From: Saprospiraceae bacterium
GTDB lineage: Bacteria; Bacteroidota; Bacteroidia; Chitinophagales; Saprospiraceae
NCBI GenBank assembly: GCA_028282725.1
Contig: JANQHF010000093.1
Span: forward strand, 1-64,000
Reading direction: 5' to 3'
DNA: 64,000 nt
Under the pieces are notes generated by a model. That model was given only the letters and a program-made list of their open reading frames with translations. It was not told the origin of the DNA and did no database searches. The position numbers were made by a program, and so were the translations under genes. Below, piece by piece: positions 34,089 to 43,600 of this stretch (position 1 is the stretch's first letter; each line of letters starts with the position of its first letter).

Positions 34089-34745
34089 TTAGAATAATTG
34101 TTTTTCATCAATAAACTCCTCAAAGGGGGCTCCTAATTCTCTTAAGAAAGATTCGCCATAATACGAAGTAAATAGTCTTATACCCTTTTCAGTAAAGTGG
34201 GGAATGATCGTACTCCACACCATTTTTTCCGCTTTTTCTGATCGCTGAACTTTTCTCACCGAATGTTGAGCTACCCAGTAATACATGATCAGCCAGGTAT
34301 TTACGGCAAGATTGTAATAAAGACCGGGATAAGGCTCGGACTTCATCGTGCCTACTTCGACAGCAAAAGCAAAGGAATCCATGTTTTGACGGATGGTTTT
34401 TTCAGACCACTCCGACATGACATTTTTGATAGATGCAAAGGAAAGAATGGACATATCTCTAAAGATAAAGACATATCGTTTGTGCAACAATCCAAACGTT
34501 TCTATGTCCAGGCTGAGATTAGAAAAAGCCGGGTAACCCTTGCGCTTTGACTGCATTTCTTCTATATCGTTCTTCATTTGTTGCGCAATCTCCTTTAAGA
34601 GGTCTTCCTTGAATTTGTAGTGATAGGCAAAATTGCCCCTGCTCATACCGCAGGCTTTAGCCAAATCCGCCAGGGTAGGAGTATAATACCCCCGCTCGTT
34701 AAAGATCTCAATGGCTTTTACGATAATCCGCTTGCGTGTCTTCAT
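34089..34745 (-). CDS. TetR/AcrR family regulator of the acyl-CoA/leucine degradation operon
   Basis: The 218-residue protein begins with a TetR helix-turn-helix (about 1-50): IVKAIEIFNERGYYTPTLADLAKACGMSRGNFAYHYKFKEDLL. The remaining all-helical part resembles ligand domains of fatty-acid-type TetR regulators. It is the first gene of the leftward operon with two acyl-CoA dehydrogenases, MCC beta and HMG-CoA lyase, so it probably senses an acyl-CoA of this pathway and represses its own operon. A perfect 18-bp palindrome lies just upstream, overlapping the -33 region of the predicted promoter, as expected for autoregulation (inference). Confidence 0.88.
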   Translation of the reverse strand: MKTRKRIIVKAIEIFNERGYYTPTLADLAKACGMSRGNFAYHYKFKEDLLKEIAQQMKNDIEEMQSKRKGYPAFSNLSLDIETFGLLHKRYVFIFRDMSILSFASIKNVMSEWSEKTIRQNMDSFAFAVEVGTMKSEPYPGLYYNLAVNTWLIMYYWVAQHSVRKVQRSEKAEKMVWSTIIPHFTEKGIRLFTSYYGESFLRELGAPFEEFIDEKQLF

Positions 34746-34757
34746 AGTTTACAAAGA

Positions 34758-34793
34758 CAAATATATGTTAAATAATTAGTCTTTAAAGACTAA
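34758..34793 (-). promoter_or_regulatory. Promoter and likely TetR operator
   Basis: On the minus strand a perfect -7 box TATATTTG (34765-34758) lies 12 bases before the TetR start, implying a very short leader. Centred about 23 bases upstream of it is the perfect palindrome TTAGTCTTTAAAGACTAA (34776-34793), covering the expected -33 position. This is a suitable site for repression by the adjacent TetR protein. Confidence 0.65.
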
Positions 34794-34855
34794 GAAGGAA
34801 ATACGCTGCTGGTATTCAACAAAAAAGCAAAATATGAGTCTAAATGGGAAAATGA

Positions 34856-35410
34856 CTATTCTTCCTTCAAGCATTCAAAGACCAGCCGGTAAAATTCCGG
34901 ATGTGACTGCCAGGTCTGTCCCGTAACGATTCTTCCGTCACGAACGGCCTGGTCCTTTCCTATGAAGGTGCCACCGCATGATTCTACTTCGAAGCGCACA
35001 TGCTCATAACAGGTAATATTCCGGTCCTTGACAAGTCCTGCAGTTACAAGGATCTGGATCCCATGACATATGGCAAAGATAAATTTGCCGGATTGGTCAA
35101 AGTGTTTCACGATAGAAATGACCTTTGGATCATTGCGGAGAAACTCAGGAGCGCGTCCTCCGATCAATAAGACACTGTCGAAATGTTCAGCTTGTACATC
35201 ATCCATTGCAACATCCGATTCCACGTAATAACCTTTTCTTTCTATATAAGTATCCCATCCCGGTTCGAAATCATGCATGACGAGATTCAACATTTTCCTC
35301 GTGGGCGCAGCAATGGTTGCCTCAAAGCCTTCTTCCTCAAATCTATGTTTGGCATATAAGGTCTCATAACTTTCTCCACCGTCGCCGGTTATGATCAAAA
35401 TTCGCTTCAT
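34856..35410 (-). CDS. DJ-1/PfpI family protein
   Basis: The 184-residue protein has the DJ-1/PfpI fold with the nucleophile elbow FAICHGIQILV (Cys about 115), an acidic residue early (GDGGESYET) and VLLIGGRAPEFLR. Members include glyoxalases/deglycases, proteases and stress chaperones; the AICHG elbow with Cys-His is typical of the PfpI branch. It is cytoplasmic. It is probably a separate unit, upstream on the minus strand of the TetR gene by 110 bases, and follows the quinone reductase gene by 20 bases, so the two may be an operon. Confidence 0.88.
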   Translation of the reverse strand: MKRILIITGDGGESYETLYAKHRFEEEGFEATIAAPTRKMLNLVMHDFEPGWDTYIERKGYYVESDVAMDDVQAEHFDSVLLIGGRAPEFLRNDPKVISIVKHFDQSGKFIFAICHGIQILVTAGLVKDRNITCYEHVRFEVESCGGTFIGKDQAVRDGRIVTGQTWQSHPEFYRLVFECLKEE

Positions 35411-35430
35411 TATTAACTATTTCTCTGATT

Positions 35431-36414
35431 TCAAATCCGGACAATCACACATCCCCTCGTATCCGGTTGTTCAATTTTCAAATGTGCCTGAACCACATCT
35501 CTCAAAGGATATCTGGCGCTTATGCGGTGTCTCAATCTTTTGTTTTCCAAATAATCTGAAATATCCTTTATGGCATCCCTTTTTGCTTGTTCGGGCATGT
35601 CATACACAATGACCAATCTCACTTGCAGATCCAGATACATCATCTTGTAAAATGGTATAGAAGGATTTGGGTTCATCATTGACGCGTATGCTGCAATTGT
35701 CCCGCCGGTCTTGAGGCAATCCAGTAAGTAATTCAAATTACCACCAAATTCTCCCTCTATAATTCTATCCAGTTTTTCTCCTCCCAGTAGTTCGTGGATT
35801 TCTCCGGATGTATCCTCATCCGGATGAGCTACAACCTGGTCAGCGCCAGCCTTAAGACATTCCCGGGCACTGGCTTCACTTCCGGCCGTCGCTATAACTC
35901 GTGCTCCATTCATTTTACACATTTGAATGGCATAGTGAGCCACCCTTCCGGCTCCCCCCGTTACAAGGATGTTTTTACCCTGGACGGGACCATCCGCATA
36001 GACGCATCTATGGGCAGTCATGACAGGGATACCCAGGCAAGCACCTGTTTCAAAACTCGTGTTTTCAGGAAGGTGGACAGCACAGTTGCCGGGTATACTG
36101 ATATATTCTGCACAGGTCCCAAGTCTTCTTTTGAATTGACCGTTGTAGACCCATACGCGCTCACCGATTCTGTGGTTGTTGATGGTCGATCCCGCATCGA
36201 TAATAATACCTGCTCCGTCACTGTGCGGAATGACCGGTCCATCCTTAAGGCCATCCGGATCAGAACCTGCCCTTTTTTTGACATCCGAGGGATTGACCCC
36301 TGAGGTTTTCAGCCTGATCAGGACTTCATCATTTGCTGGAGTGGGTTTATCCAGGTCACCATAGTTTAACACCTGCCCGGCATCTCCAAATTCTTCATAC
36401 CAGACTCCTTTCAT
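35431..36414 (-). CDS. Zinc-less medium-chain dehydrogenase/NADPH:quinone reductase-like protein
   Basis: The ATG at 36414 (MKGVWYEEFGDAGQVLNYGD) is the natural start; the ORF track begins 10 codons earlier. The 327-residue protein has the GroES-like domain with TSGVNPSDVKKRAG and IPHSDGAGII, and a Rossmann domain with NILVTGGAGRVAHYAIQMCKMNGARVIATAGS. Zinc-binding Cys/His of alcohol dehydrogenases are absent, placing it with quinone oxidoreductases/enoyl reductases that use NADPH. Substrate is unknown. It lies 20 bases upstream of the DJ-1 gene; both often respond to electrophile stress (inference). Confidence 0.9.
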   Translation of the reverse strand: MKGVWYEEFGDAGQVLNYGDLDKPTPANDEVLIRLKTSGVNPSDVKKRAGSDPDGLKDGPVIPHSDGAGIIIDAGSTINNHRIGERVWVYNGQFKRRLGTCAEYISIPGNCAVHLPENTSFETGACLGIPVMTAHRCVYADGPVQGKNILVTGGAGRVAHYAIQMCKMNGARVIATAGSEASARECLKAGADQVVAHPDEDTSGEIHELLGGEKLDRIIEGEFGGNLNYLLDCLKTGGTIAAYASMMNPNPSIPFYKMMYLDLQVRLVIVYDMPEQAKRDAIKDISDYLENKRLRHRISARYPLRDVVQAHLKIEQPDTRGCVIVRI

Positions 36415-36564
36415 TTTTCCGTTTTGACAATCCAAGATAATCAAAAGGCGACGGTTCTTTTCAATTGCGAAAAGATCTGATAGTCATCCCTCAAATGGAT
36501 TCTTATGTAGATTAAAAACGTCAATACTTCTGCGATTTTATATTTTGATAAAAATTATCAGACG

Positions 36565-37791
36565 ATGAATGTCAGCACTCTTGCACCCACTACTTCAAAA
36601 GAAAGAATTCTGGCTTTGGACATCCTCAGAGGAATTGCCCTGTTGGGTATTTTAATCATTAATATGCAGAGTTTTGCCATGCCCGGGGCGGCCTATTTGA
36701 ATCCCACGGCCTATGGTGACCTGATGGGAATTAATAAGTGGGTCTGGATACTGGGTCATGTGTTGGCCGATTCCAAAATGATGGCCATCTTTTCTATTCT
36801 ATTCGGAGCCGGTGTACTTCTCGTCACCGACAGAGCAAAGGCAAGAACCGGAAGATCTGCAGGACTGCATTACAGTCGATCATTTTGGCTGCTGGTCTTT
36901 GGTTTGATACATGCCCACCTCATTTGGTCGGGTGATATTCTTGTGACTTATGCACTATGCGCATTCATTGTTTATTTGTTCAGAAATAAGAAAGCCCGGA
37001 CCCTGATCATCATCGGCCTTATCCTGATCAGCATTCACACTTTGATTTATATTTTATTCGGATTATCCGTTTCGGTATGGCCAGACGAGCAACTGGCTGA
37101 TGCCATGAATGACTGGAAACCGGGGACAGATCTTCTCAATGCTGAAATTGCGCAGATGACGGGTTCGATCTCTGAAGTCATATCAAAGAATTCGTCCAAT
37201 GCGGTAATGATGGAGACCTTGGTCTTTCCTATCTTATTCCTGTGGAGAGCGACCGGGTTAATGCTCATTGGTATGGCTTTTTATAAACTGGATATATTGA
37301 CTGCAAAGAGATCTGTTCAATTTTACAAGAAGGGAATGGTATGGGGTTGGCTCCTTGGCTTTCCACTTGTCATATTTGGTGTATGGCAAAATTTTCAATC
37401 AGCCTGGTCATATGAATACTCCATGTTTTTCGGGGGCCAGTTCAATTATTGGGGAAGCCTCGGTGTGAGCTTTGGCTACATTTGCGCAATCATGCTATTT
37501 GTAAAATCAGACAGAGTGGCCTGGCTTCAGGATCGGCTGGCTGCAGTGGGGCAAATGGCTTTCACCAATTATATAGCGCAATCTGTGATATGCATAGTCA
37601 TATTCTGGGGTTGGGGGTTTGGCCTCTTTGGCCAATTGGATCGCCTCAGTCAGTTTTTCGTCATCCTGGGCGTTTGGATCATCCAGTTAATATGGTCCGG
37701 GCCGTGGTTGAGGTCATACAAATTCGGTCCCCTGGAATGGCTTTGGCGTACGCTCGCTTATCGCAAGATTCAACCCATGAAACGGGTGTAA
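36565..37791 (+). CDS. DUF418 family membrane protein
   Basis: The 408-residue protein has about ten transmembrane helices. It opens with the family signature RILALDILRGIALLGILIINMQSF, has the early loop SKMMAIFSILFGAGVLL and ends with the DUF418 domain (GQFNYWGSLGVSFGYICAIML, later GQMAFTNYIAQSVI and GPLEWLWRTL). DUF418 proteins are inner-membrane proteins related to acyltransferases of the heparan-alpha-glucosaminide type; function is unproven. A short inverted repeat TGATAA/TTATCA lies just before the ATG. It is convergent with the thioesterase gene (3-base gap). Confidence 0.92.
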   Translation: MNVSTLAPTTSKERILALDILRGIALLGILIINMQSFAMPGAAYLNPTAYGDLMGINKWVWILGHVLADSKMMAIFSILFGAGVLLVTDRAKARTGRSAGLHYSRSFWLLVFGLIHAHLIWSGDILVTYALCAFIVYLFRNKKARTLIIIGLILISIHTLIYILFGLSVSVWPDEQLADAMNDWKPGTDLLNAEIAQMTGSISEVISKNSSNAVMMETLVFPILFLWRATGLMLIGMAFYKLDILTAKRSVQFYKKGMVWGWLLGFPLVIFGVWQNFQSAWSYEYSMFFGGQFNYWGSLGVSFGYICAIMLFVKSDRVAWLQDRLAAVGQMAFTNYIAQSVICIVIFWGWGFGLFGQLDRLSQFFVILGVWIIQLIWSGPWLRSYKFGPLEWLWRTLAYRKIQPMKRV

Positions 37792-37794
37792 ATT

Positions 37795-38286
37795 CTACTG
37801 GTCGAAACGCTCATTATTGTTTTTGGCTGAACTGTCAAAAACCCGAATCGCAATGACTTTGGCTTCTGCTGTCTTTTGATCACTGGAATATACATCACAT
37901 ACGACCGTTGTTTTTCGGCCTTTTACATCCTCCACTTTTGCCTTTAATACGACGGGATGATCATTTGAGGTAGGTCTGATGTATTTTATAGATAAGGTAC
38001 CAGTCGCATATTTATAAGTGGGTTCGGTTCCCATTGCCCTGCCCTCGATTTTATAAGCATGGGCCATGGCCGTACACATACAATGACAATCTACCAGTGT
38101 TGCCAGGATGCCCCCATTCATGAGAGATGGCCAACCGTGATATTTGTCCTTGGAATTCCAAATGCAAACTGCTTCATCTTCTTCCCAGTAGCTCTTAATT
38201 TGCAAACCTTCAGGATTATCCTTTCCACAGCCAAAGCAGACATTTCCTTCCATATAATCCTGGAAGTAGATTTTTTGGTTCGTCAT
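37795..38286 (-). CDS. Hotdog-fold thioesterase, PaaI family
   Basis: The 163-residue protein has the hotdog layout of the PaaI group: FGCGKDNPEGLQIKSY, the central helix region WPSLMNGGILATLVDCHCMCTAMA (Asp as catalytic candidate) and strands SIKYIRPTSNDHPVVLKAKV and GRKTTVVCDVYSSD. The N-terminal CFGCGKDNP segment is common to a PaaI subgroup and might bind metal. Such enzymes hydrolyse aryl- or acyl-CoA thioesters. It is convergent with the DUF418 gene and downstream of the DUF4197 remnant. Confidence 0.85.
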   Translation of the reverse strand: MTNQKIYFQDYMEGNVCFGCGKDNPEGLQIKSYWEEDEAVCIWNSKDKYHGWPSLMNGGILATLVDCHCMCTAMAHAYKIEGRAMGTEPTYKYATGTLSIKYIRPTSNDHPVVLKAKVEDVKGRKTTVVCDVYSSDQKTAEAKVIAIRVFDSSAKNNNERFDQ

Positions 38287-38296
38287 AAAAACGTTT

Positions 38297-38856
38297 TTAT
38301 CGACCTAAAGATATTGACTTCAACAAAACAAAAATGAACTTTGCGTTGTGGTGCCTTGAGGCAAAATCTCGAGAGTGATTTGGAGTGATATGGCTAGGCA
38401 TTTTGATTTTGCAGTAGTCAAAGACCTTAGTGACGACCGGATGATTCAGAGGGAAGGGATTCTTTCTTATTTTCGCCTCTTCTCCACCCGTAATGATGGC
38501 GGGTGCATCCGTTATTTTCAATTCCGACATGGCATTCTCCACAATACCCTCGTTTTTCATCAAAGCTATCTCTGAAGCTACACCAACCCTGGCGTCAAGG
38601 GCTTTTATTTCATCATCAAGTCCCGGGGACTTTAAAGTACTGTCTGCGAGCCTGACTTCATCGGGGAAAATACCTTCAATGCCATGTTCACTTGTTTATG
38701 CAGTGAGACTTATGGCACGGAATGCACTGAAATTCAGGAATTCCTTTATGGCTGTAATATTTTCTAATTCAGAAGGAGTGGATAACATGTCCTGTAATGT
38801 TGCGCCGGAATCATAAAAAGAACAAAACTCATCGTGATTTTATCAGAAAACATCAT
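38297..38856 (-). pseudogene. DUF4197 gene remnant
   Basis: The minus strand of this stretch reads as a broken DUF4197 protein. A likely signal peptide (MSFVLFMIP, near 38835) is in one frame. A shift leads to ATLQDMLSTPSELENITAIKEFLNF, then an in-frame TAA, then EVRLADSTLKSPGLDDEIKALDARVGVASEIALMKNEGIVENAMSELKITDAPAIITGGEEA. The last part matches the DUF4197 core, in which NAI-MTI-DA-ILTGGDxA is conserved. The C-terminus degenerates. At least one frameshift and one stop are present, so it is not functional. The plus-strand ORF at 38493-38816 is its antisense shadow. Confidence 0.7.
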
Positions 38857-38925
38857 TGTGAAAATTGAATTTTAATTCATTTCTTGAGACGTCTAAAGAT
38901 TCAATCGTTAACTAACTTTTTTTCT

Positions 38926-39651
38926 ATGTCGGAATTATTGGGAGAATTTATAGGAACAGCCATTTTGCTTTTATTGGGAAATGGAGTGGTGGCCAATGTA
39001 GTTTTGAACAAAACAAAGGGAAATAATTCCGGATGGATTGTCATAGCATTTGGATGGGGAATTGCCGTATTCACTGCCGTTTTCATAAATACCTCGGCAG
39101 GGGGAGTCGCGCACTTAAATCCGGCAGTAACGCTTGGTCTTGCGGCAACAGGGGATTTTGCCTGGTCTGCCGTACCTGGATTCATTGCTATGCAAATGTT
39201 GGGAGCAATGATGGGTACAACGCTTGTCTACCTCATGTATCTTCCGCATTACAATGCCACCCCTGATCCTGGGGCAAAGCTTGCCACCTTTTCTACCAAT
39301 GCCGAAATAAGATCTATTGGTTCGAATTTTTTGAGCGAGGTATTAGGAACATTTATCCTCGTATACGGGGTCCTGCATATTGTCGGTGCTTCGGTGGGTA
39401 GCCAGGAGGCTTCATTGGGATCACTGGATGCTTTGCCGGTAGGTCTCGTGGTGTTGTGCGTCGGATTATGCCTGGGAGGCACAACCGGTTATTCTATTAA
39501 TCCTGCGCGGGATCTGGGCCCGAGGCTCATGCATGCTATTCTTCCGATAAAAGATAAGGGGGATAGTGACTGGGGCTATTCGTGGATCCCTGTGCTAGGT
39601 CCTTTTGCCGGAGGTCTTCTTGCTGCAGTGATCAAAATATACGTGGGTTAA
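38926..39651 (+). CDS. Aquaporin/glycerol facilitator (MIP family)
   Basis: The ATG at 38926 (MSELLGEFIGTAILLLLG) is the natural start; the ORF track begins 14 codons early. The 241-residue protein has six membrane helices and both half-helix motifs, HLNPAVTLG and SINPARDLGPR. The Asp after NPAR is typical of glycerol facilitators (GlpF-like) rather than water-only aquaporins. It mediates passive glycerol or water movement across the inner membrane. No glycerol kinase gene is adjacent, so the substrate is not confirmed by context. Confidence 0.95.
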   Translation: MSELLGEFIGTAILLLLGNGVVANVVLNKTKGNNSGWIVIAFGWGIAVFTAVFINTSAGGVAHLNPAVTLGLAATGDFAWSAVPGFIAMQMLGAMMGTTLVYLMYLPHYNATPDPGAKLATFSTNAEIRSIGSNFLSEVLGTFILVYGVLHIVGASVGSQEASLGSLDALPVGLVVLCVGLCLGGTTGYSINPARDLGPRLMHAILPIKDKGDSDWGYSWIPVLGPFAGGLLAAVIKIYVG

Positions 39652-39672
39652 AATATATTTCAGAGACCGATA

Positions 39673-40431
39673 TTAGCGTATCACTACGATTTGTTTTTTG
39701 ACTACAATGTCTTCTTTTTGAAGACCCACCATATAAGTACCTGCCTGCAATCCACTGGTGTTCAACTGATGTGTCTTTCGAACAAGGTCAAAATTGGAAA
39801 GAGCCTTTCCATTCAAATCAAATATTGTCCCCTTCCCTCCAACAAGTGATTGTGGAATATCAATATTCAACGTGGCATCACTTTTTACAGGATTTGGATA
39901 TACAGAAAATGCACTGGCATCAAACTTTTTCAAAGGAGTTACGGGGATTACCTGCTCTGTCTCGATACGACTTAAGAGTTCACTCAAGACCTCAAGTGGA
40001 ATTTCACCGGTTATGGATAGAAGAATAAATTCGGTTTCATCCTTGCCGATTCCTGCCAGTTCATATACGATGTCGTCTTCCTCGTCAATGAATAAATGAA
40101 ATCTGTTGCTACCATCCTTCATGTTCATCAATTCTTCAAACTCTCCTTCCAGAATACGAAGACCTCTTTGTAATTCGCTTTGAGCATTTTCCAGGTTGTC
40201 AATTGCTACCACATCCAGTGATTCGATAGTTGAAACCAACTCTTTTACCTCTGCCTGCTCTTCATTGTTGGAGGGAAGGACAACCGAGGCAAGATCGAAT
40301 GTTTTTGCAGCAACATGTACTACGGTAGACTCGTCCATATTTTCGTATGAACTAAAATGTTTATCTATAAAATTCTGACTTTGAGCCGTTATAAATTGAA
40401 ATATCAGGATAAAGGAAATGAAGGTTTTCAT
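39673..40431 (-). CDS. DUF4252 domain protein with T9SS sorting domain
   Basis: Start ATG 40431 (MKTFISFILIFQFITAQSQ) gives a signal peptide and 252 residues; the ORF track begins upstream. The middle (about 25-155) matches DUF4252: FIDKHFSSYENMDESTVVHVAAK and later VYELAGIGKDETEFILLSITGEI. The C-terminal 75 residues form a T9SS type A sorting domain (FSVYPNPVKSDATLNIDI, ending KKQIVVIR). DUF4252 proteins are usually lipoproteins or periplasmic; a T9SS-sorted version is unusual. Function is unknown. It is convergent with the aquaporin gene. Confidence 0.85.
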   Translation of the reverse strand: MKTFISFILIFQFITAQSQNFIDKHFSSYENMDESTVVHVAAKTFDLASVVLPSNNEEQAEVKELVSTIESLDVVAIDNLENAQSELQRGLRILEGEFEELMNMKDGSNRFHLFIDEEDDIVYELAGIGKDETEFILLSITGEIPLEVLSELLSRIETEQVIPVTPLKKFDASAFSVYPNPVKSDATLNIDIPQSLVGGKGTIFDLNGKALSNFDLVRKTHQLNTSGLQAGTYMVGLQKEDIVVKKQIVVIR

Positions 40432-40674
40432 AGGTATTAAGATTTTCAAATTCACTAATGATGCAGTGTTCATATTGCAGTTCAAAAGGTCGACGGAAAA
40501 TTGCTTTCAGAAGTTACAGGAAGCTGCTTAAAAAGTTCACTTATCTAGGAAAGACCCTAATATAACTTGTTGAATTTCTGTAAGTTAAATGCCAATCATT
40601 TTATTTCCCTTAAAGAGGAAAATCTATATATGTTTATTACCTTGTTCAAAATTAATCACAAGTTCAACAAAAAA

Positions 40675-43600
40675 ATGAGAAACTCCTTCCCCTTGATTTT
40701 AGCCATTGTGATGCTCCTGTTCAGCGGTCATCTCGCCTCTGAATCCGAAGCTTTGGATCTTGAATCTGCATCAGCACTGAATTGTGCCAATGCTACCACT
40801 TTATATTGTGGAAGTTCTAACTGGGTTTATGCTCCAACCCAAAACCATCTGAATTTATTCAATTATAATTTCAATAATTGTTTTACGCCTGCAACCGGTT
40901 ATGATGGAAAGGATCACATTTATTATCTAAACGTTGGCACTTCTATGAGAAATCTGACAGTGACAGTAAATGGTTTGACTGGCAATATGGACTTATTTCT
41001 CTTTAAAGCATGTAGTGACAATACCGGAAATATCGTCCTGGGGAATTGTGTCCAGGTCAGCTCACGTGCTGGAAACAGCTCAGAACATGTCAACGTGCCA
41101 TTTGCAGTAGGGGAGTATTATATCGTAGTCGACGGCCCCGAAGTATGGGATAATTCCGGGTATGAAATTACTGTTAGCTGCGGTGCCAGTCCTAATCCTC
41201 ATGGATGTACCACTGGCACCAATCTGGCATGTGGTGCTACGCTCCATGTTCCATCAGGTGGAAATAATTCTTTCGATTCCAACGATTATGATCTTTCTCA
41301 CTGTACGCATGCCAGTTATGGCTACGAAGGGGTTGATCATGTATTTACTATAGATCTGGGATATAACCCTAGAAATATTACCATAAACATGACTGGTCTT
41401 AGTGCCGATTTGGATATGTTCCTATTTCAGACATGTACCAATTCTGGGGGAGCCTTATTCAGAAATTGTGTTGGGATCAGTACAAATGCGGGGAATCAGT
41501 CCGAAACCATAACCCTTTATAATGCTTCGGGCACCTATATATTAATTGTGGATGGTTTTACTCATTGGGTGACATCCGATTTCCATATAAATTTGAGTTG
41601 TGCCCATCAACCCCCACCGCCTCCACCACCTACTACTTCCTGTCACAATGCCTCACAGTTGTATTGTGGAGACCGTAAATGGGTGAATGCCCCAACTCAT
41701 AACAAATTAGATCATCACAACTATGATTTTTCGGGGTGCTATGGACCTAACCATTATTATAATGGCAATGATCATCTATACAAAATTGATGTGGGATCCT
41801 CTTACAGACAATTGGCCATCAACATGTCCGGATTGAGTGCAGATATGGATATGTTTTTATTCAAATCTTGTGGAACACATTATGGCAGTAAGACTCTCTC
41901 TGATTGTGTTGACTTCAGTGCCCGGCCAGGGATTCATAACGAACAGATCATCGTAGAAAATGCACACGGTGTCTATTATCTGTCTGTTGATTCTGATGAT
42001 CCCTGGTATACATCGGGATATGAAATTGAAGTGGACTGTCATGATTACGCCCCTGATCCTTGTTACAGTGCCAAACCTTTGCACTGTGGCGATCGGAAAT
42101 GGGTACATGCACCTACTCACAATCACCTGGATCACAACAATTATGATTATAGCGGTTGTCTGTCCTATGGCTATGGTTACACCGGCAAGGATCATCTTTA
42201 TGTCATCGATGCCGGCAATAGTTATAAGGATTTAACAGTACGGCTTACCAACCTTTCAGCAGACCTTGATCTGTTATTGTACCGTCGGTGCGGCAATCAC
42301 TATGGTCAAAGCCAATTGACGGAATGTCTGGGTTACAGCGTAAAGAGTGGAACTTCATCAGAAACACTGACCATACATAATGCCCATGGCACCTACTACC
42401 TTGCTGTCGATTCCAATGACCCATGGTATACATCGGGATATGAAATTTCATTGGACTGTCATGCACCTGTAGTTAATCCTTGTCATTATGCTGCGCACCT
42501 GGAATGTGGAGATTCAAAGTGGGTGGATCCACCTACATACAATCACCTTGACTACCGGCATTACGAATACAACAATTGTCTGCCCTACAATAATGGCTAT
42601 ACGGGTTATGACCATCTTTATGTCATCGATGCAGGTTATGACAAGAAAGATGTACACGTAAAAATTTCCCAGATGACTGCTAACCTGGATCTCCTTTTAT
42701 ACAGGCATTGCAATTCAGGATATGGCAACCAGGTATTGACCGAGTGCCTGGGATACAGTACGAAGAGCGGTTATCAATCGGAGGAGATCATCATAAAAAA
42801 TGCCCGGGGTAAATACTATCTCGTCGTGGATGCGTATGACCCCTGGCATCGCTCCGGCTACAAGATCAAGGTGGAATGTCACAAGCAATCTTCGATCACG
42901 TGCTATGATGCCGAAGAGATTAATTGTGGTGATAGCAAATGGGTGACAGCTTCAAGGACGAATCATCTGAGCGGATCGGATTATGATTTTGACAATTGCG
43001 GTTATGTTTCATCGTATGACTATACCGGGTACGATCATCTTTATAAAATAGATTTGGGATACCACGAACAGCACCTCGTAGTGGAACTTACAAATCTTAC
43101 TGACAACATCGATTTATTGGTTTTTGAATCGTGTGGTACTAACTATCAGGAAGCGCGATTGGGAAGCTGTGCGGGAGTCAGTCAAAAAACGGGTCGTAAC
43201 TCGGAAAAGGTTGAAATCCACCATGCCAGTGGTACGTATTACATAGCCGTGGATGCCAGAAGCACTCATTATGCATCGGATTATAAAATCAAGGTACACT
43301 GTACGTCGTATACGCCGCCGGATCCTCCTGATCCGCCACATCCTGATCCTGACCCATCGATTGTACTCCAATGTGGGGAATCCTATAGCGGTACCACCGT
43401 TGGCGAGGACAGCGATTTTGATAATTCCGATATCCAGGAATGTTTCTCTACCAACTTGTTGTATACAGGTCCTGACCAACTGGTCGCGTTTGAAAAGCCG
43501 GAAGATTCAGACATCCTGGAACTGGTGCTTGTGCAGGAAGATGCCAACCTGTCTTTATTTGTCCTGGACTCAGATATGAATTTTGTAACTGAAATGTGTA

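Noticed and set aside
38493-38816. Plus-strand ORF of 107 aa
   Set aside because: Antisense to the DUF4197 remnant, which has clear family-like sequence on the minus strand.
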